From: SHLQ01 sp033344795
GTDB lineage: Bacteria; Actinomycetota; Acidimicrobiia; Acidimicrobiales; SHLQ01
Assembly (NCBI GenBank): GCA_033344795.1
Contig: JAWPMS010000001.1
Location: 2,914,001-2,978,000, forward strand
Direction: 5' to 3'
DNA: 64,000 bases
The position numbers and the translations under genes were made by a program. The first letter of the stretch is position 1. Every line of letters starts with the position of its first letter. Shown in pieces: positions 26,950 through 35,915 of the stretch. The notes below the pieces were generated by a model that ran no database searches, was not told the DNA's origin, and saw nothing but the letters and a program-made list of their open reading frames with translations.

Positions 26950-27945
26950 ATGGAGTTTCTGTCGGAGCCGTCGCTCATTGTCGCGGCCGTCGAGGTATTG
27001 CTCGGCCTCGTGCTGCTCACAAAGGCGGCCGACGTCTTCGTCGATGGTGCGGTGGCGATCGCCGGCGCAGCGAAGATCTCTCCGGTCGTCGTCGGTGCGG
27101 TGATCGTCGGGTTCGGCACCAGCGCCCCGGAGCTTCTGGTGTCAGGGCTCGCGGCGCTCAACGACGATGTCGATCTGGGTGTGGGGAACGTAGTCGGATC
27201 GAACGTTGCCAACCTCTCGCTCGTACTCGGTGCAGCGGCTCTGGTGGTCCCCCTTCTCGTGACTCGCGCCGTCATCGTCAAAGAAGCTCCCATCAGCCTT
27301 CTGTCGGTGCTGCTGTTCGCGTACTTCACCACCGGTGGATTCGAGGTGTGGGAAGGCGTCGTCATGCTGATCGTGCTCTTCGCCGTGCTTTCGTGGATCG
27401 TTCTGGGAGGACACGAAGAGTCGAGCGAGGAACTGCATTTCGACCCGGAACAAACGGTGACGAAGAGTGTCATGGAGACGGTCGGTGGACTGTTGGGCAC
27501 GCTGCTCGGGGCCCAGCTCATGGTCTGGGGGGCGCTGGCGATCGCTGCGGAGTTTGGCGTCACCGGCGGATTCATCGGCTTCACGTTGGTCGCGATCGGT
27601 ACGTCGCTTCCTGAACTCGTCACCGCGGTTGCCGCAGCTCGCAAGGGTGAGACCGAACTCATTCTGGGCAACCTGCTCGGATCCAACGTCTTCAACAGCC
27701 TCGCGGTTGGAGGGGTCATTGCTCTGCTCGGCGCAGGAGAGATCGACGATGAGCTCATGCGCACATACGGCGTTCTCATCATGGTGGCCGTGGCGACGCT
27801 CGCGTGGGTGTTCATGGTCGCTCGAAAGCGGGTCAGCAAGCCGGAAGCAGTATTCCTCTTGACGGCCTATGCGGTAGCGATTCTTGTCATTTCTGAGACC
27901 GACGCAGGTTCATCGATTCGCGAGGCGATCGAGTCGATCGGCTGA
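26950..27945 (+). CDS. Sodium/calcium exchanger-type cation antiporter (CaCA family)
   Basis: A 331-residue membrane protein with about ten hydrophobic segments. The two alpha repeats that define the CaCA superfamily are clear: GFGTSAPELLVSGL followed by GNVVGSNVANL near residues 57-90, and AIGTSLPELVTAV followed by GNLLGSNVFN near residues 215-250. The Glu in each SAPEL/SLPEL motif binds the transported cation. It most resembles the YrbG-like branch. It starts nine bases after ftsK and ends 38 bases before rimO. The precise ion pair cannot be told from sequence. Confidence 0.92.
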   Translation: MEFLSEPSLIVAAVEVLLGLVLLTKAADVFVDGAVAIAGAAKISPVVVGAVIVGFGTSAPELLVSGLAALNDDVDLGVGNVVGSNVANLSLVLGAAALVVPLLVTRAVIVKEAPISLLSVLLFAYFTTGGFEVWEGVVMLIVLFAVLSWIVLGGHEESSEELHFDPEQTVTKSVMETVGGLLGTLLGAQLMVWGALAIAAEFGVTGGFIGFTLVAIGTSLPELVTAVAAARKGETELILGNLLGSNVFNSLAVGGVIALLGAGEIDDELMRTYGVLIMVAVATLAWVFMVARKRVSKPEAVFLLTAYAVAILVISETDAGSSIREAIESIG

Positions 27946-27971
27946 CGACGAGGGGGAGCGGCGCAGCAAGA

Positions 27972-27984
27972 TAACCTTGCGGTG
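27972..27984 (+). promoter_or_regulatory. Leaderless promoter of rimO
   Basis: TAACCT (27972-27977), six bases, then GTG at 27984. There is no Shine-Dalgarno sequence, and the spacing matches transcription starting at the GTG. Confidence 0.5.
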
Positions 27985-29252
27985 TGACCGGACAGTATTG
28001 GATCGAAACCCTCGGCTGTCCGAAGAACGAGGTCGACTCGGACAAGCTGGTCGGCACGCTGTCTGCGGACGGCATGACCGTTGCTGAGTCGCCCGAAGAC
28101 GCCGACCTCATCGTCGTCAACACGTGTGCGTTCATCGAGTCTGCACGACAGGAATCGATCGACACGGTGCTCGCCCTCTCTGATCAGACCCCAGACGCGA
28201 AGATGGTCGTGACCGGCTGCATGGCCGAGCGATATGGCGACGAACTGGCCGCCGCGCTTCCCGAGGTCGACTCGGTCGCCGGCTTCGGTGTGCCAGTCAC
28301 GCTCGGCCGAAAGCCCCAACAATCCGCCATGCTCCCGTCGTTCGACCTGCTCAACCTGCCTCGTCCCGCCTCAGAGCGTCCCTGGGCCTACGTGAAGATC
28401 GCCGAGGGTTGCGACCGCAACTGCGGCTTCTGTGCGATTCCGACGTTCCGGGGCCCCCAGCGGTCGCGTTCGCACGAGTCGATTCTTGCAGAGGTCCGTG
28501 GCCTCGAGGCCCGTGAGATCGTGCTCGTTGCGCAGGACCTCGCCGCATTTGGGCGAGATCAAGGCAAGGGCGAGCGCACGATCGTCGAGCTCGTTCGTCA
28601 GGTCTCCGAAATCGTCGACCGGGTACGGCTCTTGTACTTGTATCCCTCGGATCTCACTGAGGAGCTCATCCAGCAGATTCTCGCAACAGGCGTCCCCTAC
28701 TTCGACCTGTCACTACAGCACGTGAGTCGGCCGCTCATGCGTCGCATGCGTCGCTGGGGCGATGGTGACCGCTTCCTCGAACGGATCGAACACATCCGAT
28801 CCCTCAGCCCTGATGCGGCGTTCCGATCCAACTTCATCGTCGGCTACCCGGGAGAAACCGAAGAAGACCACGATGCGCTCTTGGACTTTGTTGAACGAGC
28901 GCAACTCGACTGGTGCGGGTTCTTTGCGTACTCACGTGAGGAGGGCACCTATGCGGCTGATCTCGATGGCGGTGTCGACCCGCAGTTGGTCAACGAACGC
29001 CTCCGGGAGCTGACAGATCTCCAGGACAGCATTACGGCTGCGCGCCGCGATGATCTCATCGGTGAGACCGTGACCGTGCTCGTGGACGCCCCCGGTGTCG
29101 GACGCACGCATCGAGAAGCGCCCGAGATCGACGGCGTCGTCCTGGTCGATGACTCGCTCACGGTTGGCGAGATACACGAGGTCGAGGTGACCGGAGCTGT
29201 TGGTCCAGACCTCATCGCCGCGGGAGCCTCGTTCGAGGATGCCGACCAGTGA
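27984..29252 (+). CDS. rimO: Ribosomal protein S12 methylthiotransferase RimO
   Basis: RimO adds a methylthio group to Asp of ribosomal protein S12 by radical-SAM chemistry. The N-terminal UPF0004 domain begins with ETLGCPKNEVDSDKL, with VVNTCAFI and VTGCMAERY supplying the three Cys ligands of the second iron-sulfur cluster. The radical-SAM motif GCDRNCGFCAIP is near residue 141, and a C-terminal TRAM-like domain follows. Start is GTG at 27984. The stop overlaps the pgsA GTG by three bases. RimO rather than MiaB is supported by the LGCPKN start and the genomic neighbours. Confidence 0.95.
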   Translation: MTGQYWIETLGCPKNEVDSDKLVGTLSADGMTVAESPEDADLIVVNTCAFIESARQESIDTVLALSDQTPDAKMVVTGCMAERYGDELAAALPEVDSVAGFGVPVTLGRKPQQSAMLPSFDLLNLPRPASERPWAYVKIAEGCDRNCGFCAIPTFRGPQRSRSHESILAEVRGLEAREIVLVAQDLAAFGRDQGKGERTIVELVRQVSEIVDRVRLLYLYPSDLTEELIQQILATGVPYFDLSLQHVSRPLMRRMRRWGDGDRFLERIEHIRSLSPDAAFRSNFIVGYPGETEEDHDALLDFVERAQLDWCGFFAYSREEGTYAADLDGGVDPQLVNERLRELTDLQDSITAARRDDLIGETVTVLVDAPGVGRTHREAPEIDGVVLVDDSLTVGEIHEVEVTGAVGPDLIAAGASFEDADQ

Positions 29253-29848
29253 GTGAGGGCGGAGGGGTACTTCATCACACCGGCCACTTCGTCGCGAACC
29301 CAGCCAACTTGATCACGGTCGCTCGGATCGCAGCCTCTCCGATTCCCTTTGCAATCATTCTGTCCGATCGAGACTCCGGCGGAGCGTCATGGGCCGCGTT
29401 CATCCTTGGCTGGATATTTGCCGCGACCGACCTGCTCGATGGCGAGATTGCCCGTCGCTTCAACCTGGTCAGCCGCTCGGGTGCCTTTCTCGATCCGTTG
29501 GCAGACAAGATCGTGGTTCTCGGTGCGATGTTCTGCCTCGTCGCTGTCGATCGGTACGGCTGGATTCCCGTCGCTCTCATCACGATGCGAGAAGTGGTGA
29601 TCACCGGGTTTCGCAGTTATTGGGTCCGTAAGAACCGGGCGGTTCCGGCCAGAACGTTGGGCAAGTACAAATCGATCGTGCAAGGCCTGGCGCTCCAGGC
29701 TGCTCTGTTTCCGCCGTTTCAGGATGCAGACACTCTGGTCTCGGCCGCGTTGTGGATTGCGGTCGGTTTCACGCTGTACTCGGGCTGGTTGTATCTAATG
29801 GACGGTTCCGCGGCGACACGCGTCAGTGGCAACCTCAACGAAAAGTAG
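29249..29848 (+). CDS. pgsA: CDP-diacylglycerol-glycerol-3-phosphate 3-phosphatidyltransferase
   Basis: PgsA makes phosphatidylglycerol phosphate in the membrane. The CDP-alcohol phosphatidyltransferase signature D-x2-DG-x2-AR-x8-G-x3-D-x3-D is complete in DLLDGEIARRFNLVSRSG followed by AFLDPLADK, near residues 61-88. The 199-residue protein has five to six hydrophobic segments and begins with NPANLITVARI, typical of the family. The GTG start overlaps the rimO stop (GTGA). PgsA between rimO and cinA is a standard actinobacterial arrangement, which supports this over other CDP-alcohol transferases. Confidence 0.93.
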   Translation: MSEGGGVLHHTGHFVANPANLITVARIAASPIPFAIILSDRDSGGASWAAFILGWIFAATDLLDGEIARRFNLVSRSGAFLDPLADKIVVLGAMFCLVAVDRYGWIPVALITMREVVITGFRSYWVRKNRAVPARTLGKYKSIVQGLALQAALFPPFQDADTLVSAALWIAVGFTLYSGWLYLMDGSAATRVSGNLNEK

Positions 29849-29857
29849 GGGCGCATC

Positions 29858-31123
29858 ATGCGGTGTGAAGTAGTGGCGGTCGGTTCGGAGTTGCTGCTCG
29901 GGCAGATCAATGACACCAATTCGTCCTGGATTGGCCAGGAACTTGCTGCAGTGGGCCTCGATTCGTACTTCCAGACCAAGGTGGGCGACAACCTCGATCG
30001 GATGGTGAGCGTGATCGAGCTCGCACTTCGGCGCAGCGATGCGGTGATCTGCACCGGCGGACTTGGTCCGACACAAGATGACATCACCCGCGATGCCATT
30101 GCGGCGGTGATGGGCGTCGAACTCGAATTGGACGCAGAACTCGTGACCAAGATCGAGTCGATGTTCGCACTTCGCGGCCGGGACATGCCGGCCAACAATC
30201 GACTCCAGGCGAGGATCCCCGTGGGAGCCGACGCCATCCCGATTCAGCCGGGTACCGCGCCAGGAATCGTTGCGGAGTTCGAGTTCGAAGGCACGACCAA
30301 AGTCATCTACGCCGTCCCCGGAGTTCCGTGGGAGATGCAGGACATGATGAAGGGTTTCATCATCGATGATCTCGTACGTCGCTCCGGAACCACCAGCATC
30401 ATTCGCTCTCGCACACTTCGAACATGGGGCTCCTCCGAATCGGGACTGGCAGAGACACTTGCGGACGAAATCGAACGACTCGACAGCGCCGACGGCGAAC
30501 AAGGCGGGGTGACGCTTGCGTTTCTCGCCAGTGGGATAGAGGGGCTGAAGGTCCGAATCACGGCAAAGGCGCCCGACGAAGCTGCCGTGAATGCCATGCT
30601 CGATGAACAGGATCGGCGCGTCCGCGACATCATCGGCCCGATCGTCTTTGCCGTCGACGACGAGACCATGGAGTCCGTCATCCTCGACATGTGTACCGAA
30701 CAAGGGTTGACGATTGGAACAGCAGAGTCCCTTACCGGCGGCCTCATTGCGCAACGTCTGACGGCGACGCCCGGATCGAGCAGCGCCTTTCGCGGCGGTG
30801 TGATCACCTATGCGACCGATGTGAAGCGATCGCTGCTCAACGCTCCCGACGGCCCGTCTGTCAGCGAGGAGATGGTCGAGGCGATGGCGCTCGGCGCATG
30901 CGAAACGCTGGGCACGTCGGTTTCTGTTGCAACCACGGGAGTCGCCGGACCCGATGCATGGGACGGCATCCCTCCAGGAACCGTGTGGATTGCCTCGTGC
31001 ATCGAGGGTGTGGTCGAGTCCCACCTTCTCCGATTTCGAACCGATCGGAACAGGATTCGCCAGTACACGACCATCACCGCGCTCGACGCGCTCAGAAAAC
31101 GACTGGTCGAGCGCGCCGCCTAG
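29858..31123 (+). CDS. cinA: CinA family protein (nicotinamide-nucleotide amidase)
   Basis: A 421-residue two-domain CinA. The N-terminal MoCF-like domain has VGSELLLGQINDTNSSWI and TGGLGPTQDDITRDA; the C-terminal amidase domain (from about residue 265) has GTAESLTGGLIAQRL and VATTGVAGPD. The C-terminal domain deamidates NMN in pyridine nucleotide recycling; the N-terminal domain of related proteins hydrolyses ADP-ribose. In Gram-positive bacteria cinA precedes recA, but here recA is 32 kb away. The stop overlaps that of the convergent MaoC-like gene by four bases. Confidence 0.94.
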   Translation: MRCEVVAVGSELLLGQINDTNSSWIGQELAAVGLDSYFQTKVGDNLDRMVSVIELALRRSDAVICTGGLGPTQDDITRDAIAAVMGVELELDAELVTKIESMFALRGRDMPANNRLQARIPVGADAIPIQPGTAPGIVAEFEFEGTTKVIYAVPGVPWEMQDMMKGFIIDDLVRRSGTTSIIRSRTLRTWGSSESGLAETLADEIERLDSADGEQGGVTLAFLASGIEGLKVRITAKAPDEAAVNAMLDEQDRRVRDIIGPIVFAVDDETMESVILDMCTEQGLTIGTAESLTGGLIAQRLTATPGSSSAFRGGVITYATDVKRSLLNAPDGPSVSEEMVEAMALGACETLGTSVSVATTGVAGPDAWDGIPPGTVWIASCIEGVVESHLLRFRTDRNRIRQYTTITALDALRKRLVERAA

Positions 31124-31590
31124 TCGGTCGTTGGCCTGCGGAGCATCATGGCGTTCCGCGTTGCGCGGCACACGAGTTCATCGTCTTGGTTGAACGCTCG
31201 GTGCTCGATCGTGACGATGCCGCGGTCAGCCTTTGACTTCGAAGCTCGCGTGGCCATGATCTCGGACTCGACATGAATGGTGTCGCCGTGGAAGAGCGGC
31301 GCGGGAAACTGGATGCCCTCGAAGCCGAGATTGGCGACCGTCGTCCCGTGTGTCAGCTCATGCACCGAGATCCCCACGACGAGGCCCAGGGTGAGCAGGG
31401 AGTTCACCAGAGGCTTACCGAACGCCGTGGTCGCGGCGTAATCGGCATCGATGTGTAGTGGCGCGGGGTTGAGCGTCGTGGTCGAGAAGTTGATGTTGTC
31501 GGATTCGGTGATCGTGCGCGTCAGCGGATGTTGGACGATCAGTCCGACCTCGAATTGTTCGAACCACATGCCTTTGGGTATCACGTGCAT
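31120..31590 (-). CDS. MaoC-like hydratase/dehydratase
   Basis: A 156-residue hotdog-fold protein of the MaoC-like dehydratase family. The motif NPAPLHIDADYAATTAFGKPLVNSLLT contains the hydratase-2-type dyad (Asn/Asp and His region) seen in acyl-CoA hydratases; QFPAPLFHGDTIHVESEI is the second conserved block. It probably hydrates or dehydrates an acyl-CoA, but the substrate is unknown. The start is likely ATG 31590 (MHVIPKG); the open frame continues upstream but the extra sequence is low-quality. No ribosome binding site is evident. It is convergent with cinA. Confidence 0.85.
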   Translation of the reverse strand: MHVIPKGMWFEQFEVGLIVQHPLTRTITESDNINFSTTTLNPAPLHIDADYAATTAFGKPLVNSLLTLGLVVGISVHELTHGTTVANLGFEGIQFPAPLFHGDTIHVESEIMATRASKSKADRGIVTIEHRAFNQDDELVCRATRNAMMLRRPTTD

Positions 31591-31651
31591 AGAGACATCA
31601 TCGCAGGTCTTCGGCACTGCGCCGAACCTATGGAATGAGGCGAAATCGGTG

Positions 31652-32092
31652 TCAGCTCGGCGAGGACAACGCGAAGAAGTCGAATGATTCGATGTCTGCG
31701 ACTGCGACGGTGTCCCATGGGTACGGACTGCTTCGACCCCATGCCGCACATTCGGTGGCGTGCCGGGCGGTGTGCTGCAGTCGTCGCATCTCACTCTTGC
31801 TCAGCGGCTGCAGGGCCACACCGGCCTCGAGGGCAAGCGCAACAATGCATGCTTCGAGATGGTTCTCGGGACGGCATCCGCCTGGTTTGGTGAGCCGGTC
31901 GTGCAAATCCTCGGGCAACCATTCGCACAACACATCGAGCGAATCGTTGAACTTCCAAGGAACGTCGAATGATTCGCCGATGGGCTCAAGAGTCGCCAGG
32001 AACGAGGCTGCCGCCGCAGCCACATCTCCATCCGCGTGAGGAGCATTTGTGTGCTTAAGGAGGTCCTCAACCGTGGCCCCCACGAATTTCAT
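31652..32092 (-). CDS. Conserved-looking hypothetical protein
   Basis: A 146-residue soluble protein I cannot assign. It is acidic and mostly helical: VEDLLKHTNAPHADGDVAAAAASF, then DVLCEWLPEDLHDRL, a Pro/Gly/Cys/Arg turn, and EACIVALALEAGVALQPL. The central region is Trp-rich (VPWKFNDSLDVLCEW), and no catalytic motif is visible. ATG 32092 is preferred over GTG 32113 because TATGGT (minus strand, 32105-32100) lies seven bases upstream, the leaderless spacing seen elsewhere in this window. Codon use matches the neighbours. It lies between the MaoC-like gene and msrB on the same strand. Confidence 0.6.
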   Translation of the reverse strand: MKFVGATVEDLLKHTNAPHADGDVAAAAASFLATLEPIGESFDVPWKFNDSLDVLCEWLPEDLHDRLTKPGGCRPENHLEACIVALALEAGVALQPLSKSEMRRLQHTARHATECAAWGRSSPYPWDTVAVADIESFDFFALSSPS

Positions 32093-32105
32093 GGTCGAAA
32101 CCATA
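32093..32105 (-). promoter_or_regulatory. Leaderless promoter of the orphan gene at 31652
   Basis: On the minus strand TATGGT (32105-32100) is followed by seven bases and ATG at 32092. No ribosome binding site is present. Confidence 0.4.
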
Positions 32106-32157
32106 GAGGACACATCGGCGTCGTACGCGGCGCCCTAAAGACAAATTGCGCGGTCCG

Positions 32158-32562
32158 CTATTCCTCGTCGTCCGATGGCTCGCGTTCGAGCCGAAGTGAC
32201 GCTGAATTCATGCAGTAACGAAGCCCGTTCTCGGCGGGGCCGTCCGGGAACACATGGCCGAGATGAGCCCCACACTTGGCGCAAAGAGATTCGGTGCGAA
32301 CCATGCCGTGGCTGATGTCTCGCTGGTCATCGACGGCATCGAGTTTGATGGGGGCAGTGAAGCTCGGCCAACCCGACCCGGAGTCGTACTTCGTCTCACT
32401 TGAGAACAGCGGTTCGTCGCAAACCCTGCAGTGGTAGGTGCCTGGATCTTTCATGTCCCAGTACTCGCCGGTGAATGCGCGTTCGGTGCCTGCCTCTTGC
32501 GTGACGTGATATTGCTCGGGCGTCAAACGGTCGCGAAGGTCGGCCTCTTCAGCTGTGCTCAT
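32158..32562 (-). CDS. msrB: Peptide-methionine (R)-S-oxide reductase MsrB
   Basis: MsrB repairs the R isomer of methionine sulfoxide in proteins. The 134-residue protein has the zinc-binding CRVCD and CAKCGAHLGHVF pairs, the substrate-binding SGSGWPSF, and the active-site motif LRYCMNSASL with the catalytic Cys. ATG 32562 is supported by AAAGGA upstream on the minus strand; the longer open frame up to 32661 enters the divergent dapD promoter. It is transcribed away from dapD, sharing a 138-base intergenic region. Confidence 0.95.
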   Translation of the reverse strand: MSTAEEADLRDRLTPEQYHVTQEAGTERAFTGEYWDMKDPGTYHCRVCDEPLFSSETKYDSGSGWPSFTAPIKLDAVDDQRDISHGMVRTESLCAKCGAHLGHVFPDGPAENGLRYCMNSASLRLEREPSDDEE

Positions 32563-32700
32563 TCTGGGTTCCTTTCGAAAGGGTTTCAGCAGACGTTGCA
32601 TCATGCTTTCTCGCATGAGGGCACCGTAGCGGGCGATAGATTCCACTGTGTTCCTCAACACCGCGGTTCACCAATTGTTCCGCAGCCGGAGAATTGCAAC

Positions 32701-33588
32701 ATGACGACAGCAACAGGACACCGTTGGATCGATACCGAGACCGGGACCGTTCTCGACAGTTGGTATCCCACGAGCGCCGAACCGCGCCGAGCGTGTGTTG
32801 CTGAGTCGGTCGGGATCGTACGAGGCGAGTCATTCGAGATAACGATCGACGGTGACCAACCCCCAGCCGACGTATCCGATGCGTATCTGAGGCTGCATCT
32901 GCTCAGTCGTCGCGATTTTGCTCCGCACGGGATCAATCTCACCGGCGCATTCGGAGTTCTGACGAATGTCGCATGGACAACGCTCGGCCCGGTACTTCCC
33001 GATCGCGTTGACGAGCTCACCGCGTCGGCGGCGGCTGGCGGGCACAGCGTGGGAGTGAACGGCCTGGACAAGTTCCCTCGCATGCTCGACTACGTTGCAC
33101 CCGCCGGGATCCGGATCGCCGATGCGAACCGGGTTCGGCTTGGAGCGCACCTCGCTGAAGGCACCACCGTTATGCACGAAGGCTTCGTCAACTTCAACGC
33201 AGGCACCCTCGGTGCCTCAATGGTCGAAGGTCGGATTTCGGCTGGCGTTGTGGTCGGTGCGAGCAGCGACGTTGGCGGTGGCGCGTCGATCATGGGCACC
33301 TTGTCCGGTGGCGGCCAAGAGACGATCTCTGTGGGAGAGCGATGCCTGCTCGGCGCCAACTCCGGACTTGGCATCTCACTCGGCGATGACTGCATCGTCG
33401 AAGCTGGCCTCTACCTGACTGCGGGAACCAAGGTCACGCTGCCTGACGGAGAGCTACGCGCTGGTCGTGAGCTGTCAGGCGTGAGCGGGCTGCTCTTCCG
33501 TCGCAACTCGGTGTCGGGCGCCGTGGAAGCTGTGCCGAACGCTGACGTCAAGTGGCAGGGCCTCAACGAGGCCCTGCACAAGAATTAG
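32701..33588 (+). CDS. dapD: 2,3,4,5-tetrahydropyridine-2,6-dicarboxylate N-succinyltransferase, actinobacterial type
   Basis: DapD adds succinyl from succinyl-CoA to tetrahydrodipicolinate in the succinylase branch of lysine synthesis. The 295-residue protein has the short, divergent N-terminal domain of the actinobacterial form, then a left-handed beta-helix with hexapeptide repeats (RIADANRVRLGAHLAEGT, VVVGASSDVGGGASI, VGERCLLGANSGLGI). The active-site Glu of this type lies in GASMVEGRIS. ATG 32701 has GGAG about twelve bases upstream; the open frame from 32431 overlaps msrB and is not real. The stop TAG is immediately followed by the palindromic element at 33589. Confidence 0.94.
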   Translation: MTTATGHRWIDTETGTVLDSWYPTSAEPRRACVAESVGIVRGESFEITIDGDQPPADVSDAYLRLHLLSRRDFAPHGINLTGAFGVLTNVAWTTLGPVLPDRVDELTASAAAGGHSVGVNGLDKFPRMLDYVAPAGIRIADANRVRLGAHLAEGTTVMHEGFVNFNAGTLGASMVEGRISAGVVVGASSDVGGGASIMGTLSGGGQETISVGERCLLGANSGLGISLGDDCIVEAGLYLTAGTKVTLPDGELRAGRELSGVSGLLFRRNSVSGAVEAVPNADVKWQGLNEALHKN

Positions 33589-33640
33589 CCCCTCTCCAAA
33601 ATTTGTGCACTTCACCACCATCCAGGTGGTGAAGTGCACG
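33589..33640 (+). repeat. Palindromic element, copy 1 (left flank of the nuclease gene)
   Basis: Begins directly after the dapD stop with CCCCTCTCCAAAATTTG, then a perfect 15-bp inverted repeat GTGCACTTCACCACC (33605-33619) and its complement (33625-33639) around ATCCA. Read on the minus strand the hairpin is followed by AAATTTTGG, so it could terminate the nuclease gene. Shares sequence and layout with copies at 34602 and 52701. Confidence 0.85.
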
Positions 33641-33648
33641 AAGAACCA

Positions 33649-34545
33649 TCACGGGGCGAGGAATTTGCGCGCCATCGCGACGAGTCCTCGGGGATCCTCG
33701 ACGTACATAGACCATAGGATCTCTTGAATCACCCACCCCTGAGCGACAGCTGCGTTTCGCTTCCGGCGGTCACGTTCGACGTCCTCCCGTCCGAAGTGGA
33801 ACTGGAGTCCGTCGAGCTCCCAAGCCTTCCTTCGTTCTGGCCAGGCAAGATCGACCTGCAGGATATGAGCGCCATGGTCGTCGACGATTCGGTGTTCGAC
33901 CACTGGTTCGGGTAGGCCAGATCGCTCGAGCAACTGCACAATACGTCGACTGAAATCAGAGAGCGGGACAGTTGGGTCACCGATGCGCCTTTTCAGCAGA
34001 ACGCGGAGAGGAAGACATCCATTGCGCCCACGCGCAGAGTGATCGCTGAGACAATCGGCGAGCTCGAGCCAACTGGTGCGGCGTTGTCGAATGGCTGCCT
34101 CAGCGAGACGTTCCGTTGTCGCGAGGCCAACTACGCCCGCGGTGTCGAGGATCGTTCTCTCGATCCCGGTGCAAGGAATGCCAGATCGGATGCGACGATC
34201 GGTTAGATCCCACTGACGACTTCGATGCAGACGTTCCACGCCCGTCCGCGCTGATTTGTGTTCGGGAATGACGATCTCGATTGGTGGACGATCGAAGACG
34301 TCAAGATTCCACAGTGCCGCTGCGCAACGGTGTGACGCCAACCCTTTGGTGGCAAAGCATGCGGCCAGGAGCTTTGACTCCCAGGTGATCGGAACCGGAG
34401 CGGCTCGACACACCCCGCGATACTCAAGGATCCACTGGCCGGATTTGAGTCGCCGATCAATCTGTCGGGCGGTCAGCCCGTAGGCGGTTGCTTGGGCGCG
34501 ACTAATCACCCCGTGCTGTGCTGCGAATGCAGCGTGGAGATCCAT
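33649..34545 (-). CDS. AbiEi-like N-terminal domain plus Vsr/DUF559-like nuclease domain
   Basis: A 298-residue protein. The N-terminal part (HGVISRAQATAYGLTARQID, then LKSGQWILEYRGVCRA) resembles the winged-helix domain of AbiEi-type antitoxins. The C-terminal part has the Vsr/DUF559-like PD-(D/E)xK signature: Asp in LQVDLAWP, then Glu in KAWELDGLQFH, then RDRRKRNAAVAQGW. Such two-domain proteins are common in actinobacteria but unassigned in function; neither an AbiEii partner nor a methylase is adjacent. The gene lies exactly between two palindromes (33589-33640 and 34602-34648) whose outer ends are inverted repeats, and fills the space between the dapD and ABC-ATPase stop codons. ATG 34545 is preceded by GGAAG. 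Confidence 0.78.
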   Translation of the reverse strand: MDLHAAFAAQHGVISRAQATAYGLTARQIDRRLKSGQWILEYRGVCRAAPVPITWESKLLAACFATKGLASHRCAAALWNLDVFDRPPIEIVIPEHKSARTGVERLHRSRQWDLTDRRIRSGIPCTGIERTILDTAGVVGLATTERLAEAAIRQRRTSWLELADCLSDHSARGRNGCLPLRVLLKRRIGDPTVPLSDFSRRIVQLLERSGLPEPVVEHRIVDDHGAHILQVDLAWPERRKAWELDGLQFHFGREDVERDRRKRNAAVAQGWVIQEILWSMYVEDPRGLVAMARKFLAP

Positions 34546-34601
34546 GTTGGCGCACTTCCGGTTAGAGCAATGGCAGGGGAAGTAGCCAGATTCTCTGTGC
34601 T

Positions 34602-34648
34602 TTTGACCACCTCAGAGGTGGTCAAACGGTCAAATTTTGGAGAAGGGG
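34602..34648 (-). repeat. Palindromic element, copy 2 (right flank of the nuclease gene)
   Basis: On the plus strand TTTGACCACCTC (34602-34613) and its perfect complement (34615-34626) flank a single A; then CAAATTTTGGAGAAGGGG (34631-34648), the mirror image of the outer end of copy 1. On the minus strand the order is ABC-ATPase stop, CCCCTTCTCCAAAATTTG, palindrome. Only two bases separate it from the stop codon of the ABC gene. Confidence 0.85.
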
Positions 34649-34650
34649 AG

Positions 34651-35823
<1,173 letters not shown>

Positions 35824-35915
35824 CTTGCCCCCGTTTGATAGGCCCCCAGTATTGCGGAGTTTCTGGGAGATGTGCCACTTTGGCGGATCGATACCTCTGT
35901 TGGATGATCGACCGG

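Noticed and set aside
32431..32700. N-terminal extension of dapD
   Set aside because: The frame is open but overlaps msrB on the other strand, and the DapD N terminus with a ribosome binding site begins at 32701.
33589..34650. Insertion sequence
   Set aside because: No transposase is present and no target duplication longer than two bases is visible; reported instead as a palindrome-flanked nuclease unit.
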